Source of the DNA: Bacillus sp. JCM 19058
GTDB lineage: Bacteria; Bacillota; Bacilli; Bacillales_H; Bacillaceae_D
Length of the DNA: 64,000 nucleotides
Direction of reading: 5' to 3'
Assembly: GCA_001310555.1 (NCBI GenBank)
Contig: BAXO01000005.1
Coordinates: forward strand, 1 to 64,000
Both the position numbers and the translations under genes were made by a program. Under the pieces are notes generated by a model. That model saw nothing but the letters and a program-made list of their open reading frames with translations. It was not told the origin of the DNA and made no database searches. Shown here in pieces: positions 41,697 through 54,766 of the stretch (within the stretch, counting starts at the first letter, position 1; each line of letters starts with the position of its first letter).

Positions 41697-42522
41697 CTAC
41701 TCAGCATTCATGGTGCTCTCGATCTTGCCTCGTTCGTGTTCATATTTTGCCTGAGTTTCCTGAAACAATCGGTCAAACATGGTACCTACTTCTTCTTCAA
41801 GCACCTTAATTCCTTCACCGGTAATCCCTCCTGGAACACAAACTCGCTCCTGTAATGACGGTAACGTATAATGTTTTTGTTCAAGAAGCTTTCCCATCCC
41901 TATGAGCATGTCAGTAGCTAAAGCCGTCGCATTCTCATCAGATATTTCAGTTTGTCTTACTGCCGCATCAATGAATTGCTGGATTAAATAGCTAAAAAAA
42001 TGCCGGTCCGCAGCTAACGATATCCGAGGAAACACGGGTAATATTTTCATCGATTTCGAGCGGAGTGGAGATGACACTCATTAAATTTGTCAGTATGTCA
42101 CGATCGTTCATCGTACATCGGTGACCGAAGCTGAGTAATGATGGTCCTGACTGAGCACGATTCAAAATACTTGGAATGGCTCTGGCAACCTTACAATTTA
42201 CTTTTGCTTCAAGCTGTTCGACAGCAATCGGGCTCGTTATGGAAACGAGCAAATGGTCGCTCGGACAAACGGAGCCAATTTGTTCAAGAACAGTCGGAAA
42301 CTGGAGCGGCTTTACACAGAGAAATGTCATCTCGGTTTGGTTAATGACATCAGTAGCACTACATGCCACCCGAATGTCTGGGAAGCGCTGCTTCAATGCA
42401 TCAGTTTTTAAGGTTGATCGGTTATAAACAACGAGCTGTTCTTCCAGTACTTCGCCTGAGGCTGCAAATGATTCGATCAGAATGCTGCCCATGCTGCCAG
42501 TGCCAATGATTCCGATTTTCAC
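41697..42522 (-). CDS. comER: ComER, ProC-like protein (frameshifted)
   Basis: Pyrroline-5-carboxylate reductase-fold protein: MKIGIIGTGSMGSILIESFAASGEV (Rossmann), FLCVKPLQFPTVLEQIG, LLVSITSPIAVEQLE, ARAIPSILNRAQSGPSLL, SSDIVSCGPAFF, and the C-terminal FIDAAVRQTEISDENATALATDMLIGMGKLL with PGGITGEGIKVLEEEV. Divergent from comEA, as in B. subtilis, where it affects sporulation timing. An extra base in 41994-42000 splits it. GTG 42522 lies behind AAGGAGGG on the minus strand. Confidence 0.92.
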
Positions 42523-42866
42523 AAGCTTTCCCTCCTTTTCCATAACATTCTTCTTGCCACGAACTTCATGATAACTAAATGTATGCTTTAGAAAGGGATA
42601 GTATGAAACGAAATATGATCAATTGTCCAGCAGAGGCTGGCACCTTATCATCCATCCTTTGGTTTTACGGTTAAAACTACATTGAAGCGATTGTTAAAAT
42701 TTCCAACCCCCCAAGGTTTCACTTGATGAAGTAAGTGTATTTTATCTAATGGACTTAGCTTGTTTCTTCAAGCCTTTCTTCCGTCTCATTCCCATTTTTA
42801 TGCTTCTTACCTTCTGTTATGAACCCGAGCCTATTCCCTCAAATTTAGAGTGTTAGGAGTGATATT

Positions 42867-44838
<1,972 letters not shown>

Positions 44839-44848
44839 GGATCTTCAA

Positions 44849-44876
44849 TCCCCCTAAATCTAGGGGGATTTTGACA
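44849..44876 (+). terminator. Rho-independent terminator
   Basis: ATCCCCCTA and TAGGGGGAT around AATC, followed by TTTT. It ends the sulfhydrylase transcript before comEB. Confidence 0.75.
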
Positions 44877-44899
44877 AGCGTTAAGGAGAGTGGAAGCTA

Positions 44900-45482
44900 G
44901 TGGAAAGGATTTCTTGGAACGAATTTTTTATGGCGCAAAGCCAGCTTTTATCGTTAAGAAGCACTTGCACACGATTAATGGTCGGCGCTACGATCGTTCG
45001 CGACAAACGAATTATTGCTGGAGGATATAACGGATCAATATCCGGTGGTAGTCATTGTATTGATGCTGGTTGTTATGTCGTTGAAAACCATTGCATCCGC
45101 ACAGTTCATGCCGAAATAAACGCGCTGTTGCAATGCGCCAAGTTCGGTGTTGCGACTGAAGGTGCTGAACTTTATGTAACCCATTTTCCGTGTGTCCAAT
45201 GTGCAAAAGCCATTATTCAAAGCGGTATACAAAAGGTTTTTTTATGCTGAGGATTATAAAAATCACCCATATGCGATAGAGCTATTTCAGGAGGCTGAAA
45301 TTGAGCTCATCCAAGTTGAGCTTAAGCAAGGCCCATTCGGAAAGCAATCTGATGAAACACGTGAACTAATTATTGGATTGATCGCAAAGCTAGAAGAAGC
45401 AGGTGTCAGGGAGGAAGAACGCCTGCCTTTTATCGAAAAAATGCAAGCCTTGTTCGAATTCCACGGAAGAGAAAGCCGCTAA
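44900..45482 (+). CDS. comEB: ComEB, dCMP deaminase family (frameshifted)
   Basis: Zinc-dependent deoxycytidylate deaminase-like protein, about 193 residues: SLRSTCTRLMVGATIVRDKRIIAGGYNGSISGGSHC, the HAE motif TVHAEINALLQCAKFG and the PCxxC motif THFPCVQCAKAIIQSGIQKV. An extra T in 45237-45243 breaks the frame; the rest reads FYAEDYKNHPYAIELFQEAEIELIQVEL. In B. subtilis ComEB is dispensable for DNA uptake and helps place ComEC at the poles. comEC starts 2 bases after its stop region. Confidence 0.93.
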
Positions 45483-45483
45483 T

Positions 45484-47795
45484 ATGCTCAAATACGGTTT
45501 GGTCGCAGTAGGCTTTGCCATTTTAGGTGTTGCCTATTCAATAAGAGGGCCGACTGGGTTTTGGTGGATGCTGCTCATTGTGTTATTCGTTTATATAATC
45601 AAATGTCGCCAATCATTACGAAACACCTTATTGATCGCCTTAACTAGCTTCGGTTTTTACTTTAGCATAGGGATGCTAGCCGAGCATACGAACGAGACAG
45701 TTTATGACGCCGGTCGGCAAACGCTCGCCGGTTCAGTCGCTTCGATTCCGGTAATCGACGGTGATACCGTCTCGCTAACGCTACAAACAGGAGACGGCGA
45801 AAGAATCCGACTCCAGAGCTATTTGAGCAGCGAAGCTGAGAAGGCGGAGTGGTACAATATTCAGCCAGGTGATCGCTGTCAGGTCAAAGGCGAGCTTCAA
45901 CCCCCTTCCTCCCCCACAAATTTCTACCAATTCGATTATCAGCAATATTTACGAGAACAAACAATCCATTGGCAGCTAATAACCCCCGAGCTGCAATGTA
46001 AACGTGCTGAAAAATCAATAATGAATCAGATCCAAAGCTGGCGCCAACTACAGATGCAGCAGCTCGAACAAACGGTCGATGCGAAGCTTGCAGGTATTAT
46101 CATTGCCCTTGTATTTGGAGAGAGAGCTTATATGGACGGGGACTTGCTTAACGCTTACCAGCGTTTTGGCATTATCCATTTATTGGCTGTTTCTGGCTTC
46201 ATGTCGGAATCATGACAGCTGCTCTGTTTTACCTTTTTATTCGTGCCGGTATTACACGCGAACGAGCACAGGAAATATTAATTGCCTTCCTTCCCCTTTA
46301 TGCCGTGATTGCTGGAGGAGCGCCTTCAGTTATTCGGGCAGTTGGGATGGCGATGCTTGTGCTGCTTTGCTTGAGATTGAAACAAAGAATTCCTCCGTTA
46401 GCCGGAATTTACCTCGTCTTCCTTGTCTATTTAGCTTTACAGCCATACGCATTATTTCATCTCGGCTTTCAGCTTTCCTTTCTCATCTCATTTGGTTTAA
46501 TCGTATCGGCAACGACAATTCAAGCTCGATATTCCTCTTATATTGGCCAATTAACTGCCGTAACATTAATCGCTCAATTATTGTCAGCTCCGATTATTTT
46601 ACTGCATACGTACGAATGGTCCTGGTTCAGCATCCCACTCAACCTTCTTTATGTTCCTTTTATAGCACTGTTTGTGCTACCTTCAAGCCTGCTCAGTTTT
46701 TTTGTTTCAACTGATGCTTCCGGACCTAACCAACCTCCCGTTAAAGCTGCTTACTCTTACAGTCCCCTCAGCCCACCAGGCTTTAATTGCCTTAGAACAG
46801 CATCCCTCTTTCATTATGATTATCGGTAAACCTTCACCGATAATCGTCGGCTTGCTTTATACGGCTATCGGCTTTGGATTATTTTGCTAGGAGGAAGGAA
46901 AAAAGAGATGGTGGATGAAATCGTTTCTCTGCCTTTTTTTTCGTAATAAGTCTACAGATAGCCAAGCCTTATATTGAACGGGAGGCTGTGATCACGATGA
47001 TCGACGTCGGCCAAGGGGATAGTTTTTTTTAATTGAATGGCCTCATCGAAAGAAAGTATATTTAGTCGATACCGGAGGAACTATTCGCTTTTTTTGACGA
47101 GGAATGGCGAGAGCGGCGTTCGACCTTTGAAGTTGGCAAGGATGTTGTCGTCCCGTATTTAAAGGCACGAGGGATCAGAGCGATTGACAGGCTTATTTTG
47201 ACCCACGGGCATTATGATCACATTGGCGGAGCGCAAGCGGTGGGTGAGGCGATTAAGGTGAAGGAATTATGGTATTCGGCTGGTGAGCTTGAAGCTCCCT
47301 ATGAAGGAGAACTGCTTCACTTTTTTTGACGAAATGGGGACAAGCCTTCGTTTTGTGAGCGAAGGAATTATCGAGGCTGAGCAAGACTCGGCATTAGCCG
47401 TTTTGTCACCGGTTGGGACAGAACAAAATTTAAACAACCGTTCCATTGTATTTTGGCTCCAGCTCGAAGAAGTGAGCTTTCTTTTTACAGGTGATTTGGA
47501 GCTGGAGGGGGAACAAAGGCTGTTGCGGCAATATCCTGAATTGCAAACCGATATTTTGAAGGTAGGTCATCACGGCAGTTTAACCTCTTCCTCGCCTGAA
47601 TTTCTTGAGCGAATTTCTCCTAAGCTTTCGCTAATTTCTGCGGGGAGACAAAACCGTTTTGGCCATCCGCATCCCGAGGTGCTAGACCATTTGGAGCAGC
47701 ACAGCATTTCCATTTATCGAACGGATCTTCATGGTGCTGTGCGTCTTTCACTGCGACAGGGTAGAACGAAAATAGAAACGGTTCAAAACGAATAA
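45484..47795 (+). CDS. comEC: Competence DNA channel ComEC/Rec2 (multiple frameshifts)
   Basis: Polytopic DNA uptake channel of about 770 residues. N-terminal helices (LVAVGFAILGVAYSI, WMLLIVLFVYII), OB-like extracellular domain (GDTVSLTLQTGDGERIRLQSYL), the Competence domain (LAGIIIALVFGERAYMDGDLLNAYQRFGIIHLLAVSG, PLYAVIAGGAPSVIRAVGMAML) and a C-terminal metallo-beta-lactamase-like domain (MIDVGQGDS, VDTGG, RLILTHGHYDHIGGAQAV, FLFTGDLELEGEQRLL, VGHHGSLTSSS) thought to degrade the non-transported strand. Breaks near 46200 and 46760, and T runs at 46934, 47023, 47089 and 47321. Confidence 0.93.
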
Positions 47796-47851
47796 ATGGG
47801 GAAAATACGGCAGGTACGCCGTTTTGCTAAGTCAGGTTTACTTACCGATAA

Positions 47852-47900
47852 AATAAACCATCCCGTACTCACCACTTATGATACGGGATGGTTTATTGAA
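47852..47900. terminator. Terminator after comEC
   Basis: AATAAACCATCCCGTA and TACGGGATGGTTTATT form a long perfect stem with an A/T-rich flank. Confidence 0.8.
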
Positions 47901-48128
47901 CTGTGTTTTAAAACGGAGGCAGCTTTTTTTTCTAAGTATTTGAACTTGCAAATTAAGTGATCTGCCTTTCGAGTTTTATCCGTCAGTGTTTAAGGGAAAC
48001 GACCTTGTAATAATAGCGGCTAGTCAGTAATGGAGCCATAATTGTGAAATGCGTTTCCTGATGCTTATATCCTTGATAAAAAACATGGCCCCTGAATCAC
48101 GGACGCTTTCTACGCCTCATACTCTCCT
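47901..48128. other. Intergenic stretch between comEC terminator and yqzM
   Basis: About 230 bp with no supported ORF, no conserved motif and no strong hairpin seen. Confidence 0.5.
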
Positions 48129-48266
48129 TTAAAATGCACTAAACACGTCAACAAGCGTAGCGATCGTGAAAATAAGAGCAAAAAAGACAAAGGAATAGAC
48201 AAAGCCTAACCCAGAAGGAATGACATCGTTTGATTTGTCTTGAACTTCTTTTTCGAATTGATTCAT
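48129..48266 (-). CDS. yqzM: Small membrane protein YqzM
   Basis: A 45-residue ORF on the minus strand: MNQFEKEVQDKSNDVIPSGLGFVYSFVFFALIFTIATLVDVFSAF, with a soluble N-terminus and one membrane helix. Sequence pattern and place between comEC and holA match B. subtilis YqzM. GAGGGTG precedes the ATG. Function unknown. Confidence 0.82.
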   Translation of the reverse strand: MNQFEKEVQDKSNDVIPSGLGFVYSFVFFALIFTIATLVDVFSAF

Positions 48267-48666
48267 CGAACACCCTCCTCATCATTACTTAGTATACGTG
48301 AATTCATTTCAAATGAAAAGGTCGATCCGTATTAAATTATGAACAAGCCTTCACAATTTATAGAGGGACGAATCGAGCGTTTCAATTGCCTAGTTTGCTA
48401 AGAGTTGTCACCTATAGTTTGACCTTGCATAGGATAACATAATTAGTGTAACAGTTAGATGATTTATCGTTATGGACGGGGATACCCGGGGCTTCGTTCA
48501 TAACGTTTATCATAAATGAGGTTCGGCGTTTTCCACGCTGAACCTCTTTCTTTAATTCCCTCTTGTTTTGAGTGGGAAATTTGTCTAAGCTAAAAAGAGG
48601 AATGTTGCAGATACGTGTAGTATAACCGGATATTATCAAAAAAAATTAATGAAATAGGGGAAATAA
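48267..48666. other. Intergenic region yqzM-holA with a hairpin
   Basis: About 400 bp. GAGGTTC (48518) and GAACCTC (48540) form a stem followed by TTTCTTT, a likely terminator on the plus strand. A 75-codon minus-strand ORF crossing it has no recognisable domain and is not called. No clear promoter motif for holA was fixed. Confidence 0.5.
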
Positions 48667-49692
48667 ATGAATTATTTGCAAATAAAAAAAAGCGATTCAG
48701 CAAAAGCAGTTAGCTCCTGTTTATTGCTTATACGGCACGCAATCGTATTTGGTTGAAGACTTCATCCAAATCATCAGCAATCAAGTGTTGCTGCCTGAGC
48801 AGGCTGAGATGAATATTAGGAGCTTTAATATGGATGAAACGCCTCTGGAGATAGCCGTAGAGGAAGCAGAAACGATTCCTTTTTTTTAGCGATCGAAAGC
48901 TCGTAATCGTCAAAAATTTTTCGCTGATTTCCAGCCAGCGGGAAGACAAAAAGATTGAACACGAGCTTAGCCAGTTTGAAAAATACATAAAAAATCCTGC
49001 TCCTGAAACTGTGTTTATTCTTGTTGCCCCTTATGAAAAGCTAGATGAACGAAAAAAAATGGACGAAGCTGCTAAAAAAAGAAACGGTCGTTGTAGAAGT
49101 GAATGCGTTCGATCATAAAATGACAGAGGGATGGCTCAACGATCAGGCAAAGGAAAAATCTTTTCAGTTGACGTCAGCTGGATTAGAGCACTTAATGGAG
49201 CGATGCGGCACTAATTTATTGCAGCTGTCATCCGAAATAGAAAAGCTAGCTCTTTACGTCGGGGAGAACGGTGTAGTCGATGAAAAGGTTGTGGATCTTT
49301 TGGTCGCTCGCACTCTTGAGCAAAATGTTTTTGCATTAACTGACCTTGCCGTAAAGCAGCGGATGGATGAGGCATTGCTCATCTATCATGATTTATTGAA
49401 GCAAAAAGAGGACCCTTTAAAGCTGCTCGCTTTGCTTGCCAGGCAGCTTCGAATTTATTATCAAGTCAAGGAATTGACGAGACGCGGCTATTCCCAAAAA
49501 CAAATGGCAGGGCAATTAAAGCTTCACCCTTACGTGGTCAAGTTGGCGGGAGAGCAGATTGAACGTTTTGAGCAAAATACATTGCTAAAGCTGCTTGAGG
49601 AAGCGGCGAAGACAGATTATGCGATAAAAAGAGGGGCTATGGATAAAACGCTTGCTGTCGAACTGTTTTTGCTCAGACTTGGTAAATCATGA
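48667..49692 (+). CDS. holA: DNA polymerase III delta subunit HolA (four frameshifts)
   Basis: Clamp-loader delta subunit, about 340 residues: MNYLQIKKAIQQKQLAPVYCLYGTQSYLVEDFIQII, RSFNMDETPLEIAVEEAETIPFFSDRKLVIVKNF, then AFDHKMTEGWLNDQAKEKSFQLTSAGLEHLMERCGTNLLQLSSEIEKLALYVG, EQNVFALTDLAVKQRMDEALLIYHDLLKQKEDPLKLLALLARQLRIYYQVKEL. Extra bases in runs 48684-48691, 48881-48888, 49052-49059 and 49074-49080. Essential gene, so the breaks are almost certainly artefacts. Confidence 0.93.
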
Positions 49693-49755
49693 TCTGTCGG
49701 TAAGTGCTTCTTTTCCGCGTGTAAAGACAGAGATCTTAAAACAAAGCTACAAAAT

Positions 49756-49818
49756 CGAATAAAACAAAAGCTTCCTCCTGCATGCGCTCTTCATGAAGAG
49801 ACAATCGCGGGAGGAAGC
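49756..49818 (-). terminator. Terminator of rpsT
   Basis: Read on the minus strand, GCTTCCTCCCGC pairs with GCAGGAGGAAGC and is followed by TTTTGTTTTATT. Confidence 0.75.
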
Positions 49819-49833
49819 CTGTTTTTATTGAAT

Positions 49834-50102
49834 TTATGCAGACAAACCATTGAGTTTTTTTTGCTAGACGAGATTTTTGGCGAGCAGCTGCATTTTTATG
49901 AATAAGACCTTTGCTCGCAGCCTTATCGATCTTTTTAGTAGCAGTTACGAAGGCTGATTTTGCGTTTTCGGTATCACCGGCTTCAGCCGTTGCTTCAAAG
50001 CTCTTGATTGCTGTACGTAAAGACGATTTAAAAGCGATATTTTGAGCACGACTTTTTTTCATTCTTTTTCACGCGTTTGATTGCGGATTTAATGTTTGGC
50101 AT
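49834..50102 (-). CDS. rpsT: 30S ribosomal protein S20 (frameshifted)
   Basis: Joined protein of about 88 residues: MPNIKSAIKRVKKNE, then [72 protein letters not shown]. Extra bases in runs 50053-50059 and 49855-49862. Opposite to holA, as in B. subtilis. ATG 50102 lies behind GAGGTG on the minus strand. Confidence 0.95.
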
Positions 50103-50536
50103 TCGTTTCACCTCCTCGAAAGCGATGTTAGTTTGTTTTTTCACCGATCCATCTATTACCTTAATTTGCTTCTTTTTTCAAGGCATGGTGGTTATTTCTG
50201 GTGCATGTACAACAATCAGCATTCTACCAAAAACACGCGTTAAATGCAATAGAAGAATGAAAACGTGTAACGCAGGAAACATTAAGGGCAAAAGTGGATT
50301 GCTCCCCGATTATGGACGGGCAGTAATCCCCACTAATAAGTGGTGGAGGAACAATTATGCCTATGGTGTTAACTGCCCGAAAGTCCTCGATTTGTTTCAA
50401 CTAACAGTGAAGGTGAATTCTCGCACCGAAGAAAGTTTTACTTATCCGGATGAAGATTCAATAACAAGTGAAGGAGTCTTACTTTCAGTAATGCTTTAAT
50501 CGAGTAGAGCTTATTTTATGAGGAGGTTGGCGAAAA
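50103..50536. other. Divergent intergenic region rpsT-gpr
   Basis: About 430 bp. A long plus-strand frame (50077-50499) has no family resemblance and no ribosome binding site, so I do not call it. A forespore (sigma-F/G) promoter for gpr is expected here but I could not fix one by eye. Confidence 0.45.
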
Positions 50537-51655
50537 GTGTCAAAGGAATTGGAGCTAGAAAAGTATCAAGTTCGAACGGACTTGGCCGTTGAAGCGCATC
50601 AAATGGTGCTTGAGGAGAGGAACAGATTCCTGAATCAAAGAATACTGTGCAAGGGGTTCAGATCGAGGAAGCAACAGAGGAAGGTGTAAAGATCACTCGA
50701 GTGATCATCGACGAAGAGGGGGAGAAGCGGCTCGGTAAGAAAGCTGGAAAGTATTTAACCTTTGAATCGCAAGGGATTCGAAAAAAAAGACACCGAGCTT
50801 CAAGAAACGATTGAGAAGGTTTTTGCTAAGTCGTTCAATCAGTTTTTAACAGAAATGGGAATCTCCGATACGGATACGTGCCTCGTTGTCGGACTCGGAA
50901 ACTGGAATGTTACCCCAGACGCTTTAGGTCCGTTAACGATCGGGGATTTGCTCATTACGAGACATTTGTTCGAATTGGCACCGGAGCAAGTTCAAGAAGG
51001 TTTCCGGCCCGTCAGTGCGATTTCACCTGGTGTCATGGGAATAACGGGAATAGAAACAAGCGATGTAATTTACGGCGTCATAGAAAAAAACAAAGCCCGA
51101 TTTTGTTATCGTCATAGACGCCCTAGCTTCTCGCTCGCTCGAGAGGGTGAACACGACAATACAGGTTTCGGATACGGGTATTCATCCGGGGAGTGGCGTA
51201 GGAAATAAGCGTAAGGAACTGAGTAAGGATGCATTAGGGATCCCGGTCATCGCGGTCGGAATTCCTACCGTCGTCGATGCCGTTTCGATTACGAGTGATA
51301 CGATCGACTATGTCTTAAAGCATTTCGGAAAAGAAATGAAGGAAGGGCCTACTCCGTCTAGAGCCTTGACACCAGCCGGGATGTCCTTCGGCGAACGGCG
51401 CGAACTGACAGAGGAGGATTTACCTCCTGAAGAAAAACGGCAAACCGTCCTGGGAATGGTTGGAACGCTTCCCGAAAATGAAAAAAAAGACAGCTGATTC
51501 AGGAGGTTCTCACCCCACTCGGTCACAACCTTATGGTTACACCTAAGGAAATTGATGTATTTATTGGTGATATGGCTCATGTCATCGCGACCGGATTAAA
51601 TGCAGCCCTGCATCGGCAAGTGGACCAGGGCAATGCGGGATCCTATACTCGTTAA
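50537..51655 (+). CDS. gpr: Germination protease GPR (frameshifted)
   Basis: Degrades small acid-soluble spore proteins in germination. Joined protein is about 371 residues: [20 protein letters not shown] (with the propeptide-type start), [117 protein letters not shown] and [25 protein letters not shown]. Breaks: missing C near 50627, and extra A in 50781-50788, 51084-51090 and 51481-51488. GTG start behind GAGGTTGG. Confidence 0.95.
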
Positions 51656-51663
51656 TTGAATCG

Positions 51664-51709
51664 ACAGCAGCGCAATGTGACTGAAGGTGCATTGCCTGCT
51701 GTTTTTTTT
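51664..51709 (+). terminator. Rho-independent terminator of gpr
   Basis: ACAGCAG-CGCAATG and CATTGCCTGCTGT around a short loop, followed by eight T. Confidence 0.82.
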
Positions 51710-51822
51710 GCCTTAATCCGGACAGCGACGTCGCACGTTTAGTTCTAACAGGAGACGATCATTCATAAAAATGAAATGTCAGTAAAACAGGGACAAGCCA
51801 CCGAGCCGAAGGAGGGGTACGT

Positions 51823-52160
51823 TTGAAAAAAAATAGCTATCCTCATGATGAGCATGACCGGAATTTTGTTTCTTGGAACCCTTCTAGTATTCAATATATG
51901 AGCGAAGAGCGCGGCCTTTCTGAGCCGAAACCCCTTCTGTTCAAGGCTGAAAATTCCGATTCTCTACCTGCAAGAGAATCCAACGACAAAGTCGAGCTGC
52001 TACAAAAGCAGGAGCAATCGGATGAGGTAGGAAAAGGAAACTTTTTTTTCAGAGCTTGGAGCGAGCCTGTCTCAAGGGCTAAATCGGCTGATCCGAACAA
52101 TTCTTGAGCAAATAGTCTTTTTTTGTCGAGCACGTACTAAACGGAAGAGGCGACGAGTGA
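51823..52160 (+). CDS. yqxA: YqxA-like DUF3679 membrane protein (frameshifted)
   Basis: After frame repair: MKKIAILMMSMTGILFLGTLLVFNI (signal/anchor helix), MSEERGLSEPKPLLFKAENSDSLPARESNDKVELLQKQEQSDEVGKGNFFSELGASLSQGLNRLIRTILEQIVFF. The GNFFSELG-SLS-G end resembles B. subtilis YqxA (NFFSSLGKKLAE). Breaks: A run 51826-51833, a shift near 51893, T runs 52041-52048 and 52118-52124. TTG start 7 bases after AAGGAGG. In B. subtilis spoIIP lies between gpr and yqxA; it is not here. Confidence 0.72.
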
Positions 52161-52374
52161 TTCGTTGAAGGAGTGCTTACAAGAGTTAAAAAAAGGTCAT
52201 AAAACTATACTTACCCCTTAGTCTAGCAGTCGTTTTCTCCGTTCCTTCAAAGCAGCAGCTTCAATTCGTGGACAATGTTGTCCATTTTTTTCTTCAGTAA
52301 AGATTGAACAAGGCTGCAACGGTTGCTATAATGAAGGATAGTGGATTTTACAGGCAAGTGGTAGGAGTGATCGG

Positions 52375-54194
52375 ATGAACATGGAACAGAGATTAGAGCG
52401 GCAAACTAGAATTCGTAATTTTTCAATTATCGCTCATATTGATCACGGAAAGTCAACGCTCGCTGATCGGATTTTGGAACAGACAGGTGCGCTGACTGCC
52501 CGCGAAATGAAGGAGCAGGCTCTTGATGCAATGGATTTGGAAAGAGAGCGAGGAATTACGATTAAACTGAATGCTGTCCAATTGACATACAAAGCAGCTG
52601 ACGGAGAGGACTATATTTTTCATTTAATCGATACGCCAGGGCATGTCGACTTTACCTACGAGGTTTCGCGCAGTTTGGCCGCTTGTGAAGGCGCATTGCT
52701 AATTGTTGACGCGGCGCAAGGAATCGAAGCGCAAACGCTGGCAAATGTTTATTTAGCTTTGGACAATGATCTAGAAATCCTTCCAGTAATAAATAAAATT
52801 GACTTGCCGAGTGCTGAGCCTGAACGGGTGAAGCAGGAAGTTGAAGATGTCATTGGGCTTGATGCATCGCATGCTGTACACGCCTCTGCGAAAAACGGAA
52901 TTGGTATCGCCGAGATTCTAGAACAGGTTGTAGAGCTCGTTCCGCCACCGAGCGGAGATCCCGATGCGCCGCTTCAAGCGCTTATTTTCGATTCGTTATA
53001 CGATTCGTACCGTGGGGTTATCGCTTATGTACGAATTGTAGAAGGAACGGTCAAAGCGGGTCAGAAAATTAAAATGATGGCAACCGGAAAAGAGTTCGAA
53101 GTAACAGAAATCGGTGTCTTCACACCAAAGGCAGAAAAGCGCGAAGAATTAACGGTCGGGGACGTAGGTTTTTAACAGCGGCAATCAAAAATGTTGGCGA
53201 CACGCGCGTTGGTGATACGATAACAAGTGCAAGAAGGCCAGCTTCAGAACCGTTACCGGGCTATCGTCGTATGAACCAATGGTTTACTGCGGCCTATATC
53301 CGATCGATACTAACGATTACAATGATTTACGCGAAGCGTTGGAACGGCTCGAATTGAACGATGCCTCGCTCCAGTATGAGGCCGAAACATCTCAGGCACT
53401 CGGGTTTGGGTTCAGGTGCGGCTTTCTTGGTCTTCTTCATATGGAAATCATTCAAGAGCGAATTGAACGGGAATTTGGCATCTCCTTAATTACGACCGCA
53501 CCGAGTGTCGTTTATAAAGTGCTGCTAACCGACGGAGAAGAATTACAAATTGACAACCCGTCGAACATGCCGGATGCGCAAAAGCTCGAGCATGTGGAAG
53601 AACCGTATGTGAAAGCAACCGTTATGGTGCCAAATGATTTCGTCGGAGCCGTTATGGAGTTGTGCCAAGGAAAGCGCGGGATTTTCATCGATATGCAATA
53701 CCTTGATGAAAGCCGAGTCCAAATTATTTATGAAATTCCTTTAGCAGAAATTGTTTATGATTTCTTTGACCAGCTTAAATCGAATACGAAGGGATATGCT
53801 TCGTTCGATTATGAACTTATCGGGTACAAGCAATCACGGCTCGTGAAAATGGATATCCTGTTAAATAGCGAAAAGGTCGACGCCTTATCCGTAATCGTAC
53901 ATCGGGATTCAGCCTTTGAGCGAGGGAAGGCCATTGTCGATAAGCTGAAAGAGCTCATTCCGCGCCAGCAATTTGAGGTGCCGGTACAAGCGGCGATCGG
54001 AAACAAAATTATTGCTCGTTCGACGATAAAAGCGATGCGCAAAAATGTTTTAGCCAAATGTTACGGCGGCGACATTTCCAGAAAGCGTAAGCTGCTTGAA
54101 AAGCAAAAAGAAGGAAAAAAAACGGATGAAAGCAGTCGGTAATGTCGAGGTGCCGCAGGAAGCATTCATGGCCGTTTTACGAATGGACGATTAG
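52375..54194 (+). CDS. lepA: Elongation factor 4 LepA (frameshifted)
   Basis: Translational GTPase. G1 [14 protein letters not shown], switch region [14 protein letters not shown]3 DTPGHVDF, G4 [10 protein letters not shown]; then AVQTG-like [70 protein letters not shown] and the C-terminal domain [54 protein letters not shown]. Breaks: T short near 53172, C short near 53278, and extra A at 54116-54123. The true stop is at 54194, not 54142. Joined length is about 607 residues. Confidence 0.96.
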
Positions 54195-54195
54195 T
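54165..54195 (+). repeat. lepA 3'-end repeat, left copy
   Basis: The last codons of lepA ([13 protein letters not shown]). A 31-base segment that recurs at 54652-54682 with three mismatches. Together the copies look like attachment-site duplications around a 456-base insert. Confidence 0.7.
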
Positions 54196-54243
54196 GAACA
54201 TTGATATATCAAGGGTCGTTCTGAATTTAATAATATAAAAAAA

Positions 54244-54288
54244 AGCTCCCACCGTGTAGCTACCGAGCTATTAAGAGCGGTGGGGGAA
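54244..54288 (+). terminator. Hairpin inside the segment between lepA repeats
   Basis: GCTCCCACCG and CGGTGGGGGA form a stem with a long loop. It could end lepA transcription in its present position, but the T tail is poor. Confidence 0.45.
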
Positions 54289-54651
54289 CTATTCAAACAT
54301 AACCCTTTCGAATATCTACTGTTTCATTGTTTTTTTGTCAGTTGTGAGTACGTATCTACGGTTCTACATTTGAATGATTTCGCTCCACTTTCTAAAGTAT
54401 GTCTATAGGGAGTGGAAATTGAAATCAATGTTGATTTTCTCCTTTCATTTACGATTGCAACTAGAACGACCACAGGCACTCCGGTGATTTGAGAGGGCAG
54501 AGAGTAAGATATAAAATGAGGAGAACCTTTGGTTTTGTCTAACTGTTTTTAGTTATTAACTAAAACAAGGAGGTATTCCAATCGAAAGCAATCGAAAACA
54601 GAGTTGATACTATTTTTGTTCATGTATCCAATTTGCAGAATTTAAGAAGTC

Positions 54652-54682
54652 TTCATGGCCATATTACGAATGGACGACTAGT
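54652..54682 (+). repeat. lepA 3'-end repeat, right copy
   Basis: Translates as F-M-A-I-L-R-M-D-D-stop in the same frame as the lepA end. It is followed after 9 bases by a clean terminator hairpin, as expected for the original lepA 3' end. The V/I change and synonymous GAT/GAC change suggest a homologous copy from a different lepA rather than a sequencing duplicate. Confidence 0.7.
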
Positions 54683-54691
54683 CATGGCTTG

Positions 54692-54716
54692 CCGCAGGAG
54701 AATTCCTGCGGTTTTT
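54692..54716 (+). terminator. Rho-independent terminator behind right lepA repeat
   Basis: CCGCAGGA and TCCTGCGG around GAAT-like loop, followed by five T. Confidence 0.82.
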
Positions 54717-54766
54717 ACGGCGCTCGAACGAAAAAGTTCACATTTTAACGAAAGGAGTGTAACGGT

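Noticed and set aside
48412..48639. 75-codon minus-strand ORF upstream of holA
   Set aside because: Crosses a terminator hairpin and shows no similarity to any known small protein.
50077..50499. 140-codon plus-strand ORF between rpsT and gpr
   Set aside because: Overlaps the start of rpsT on the other strand, has no domain and no ribosome binding site.
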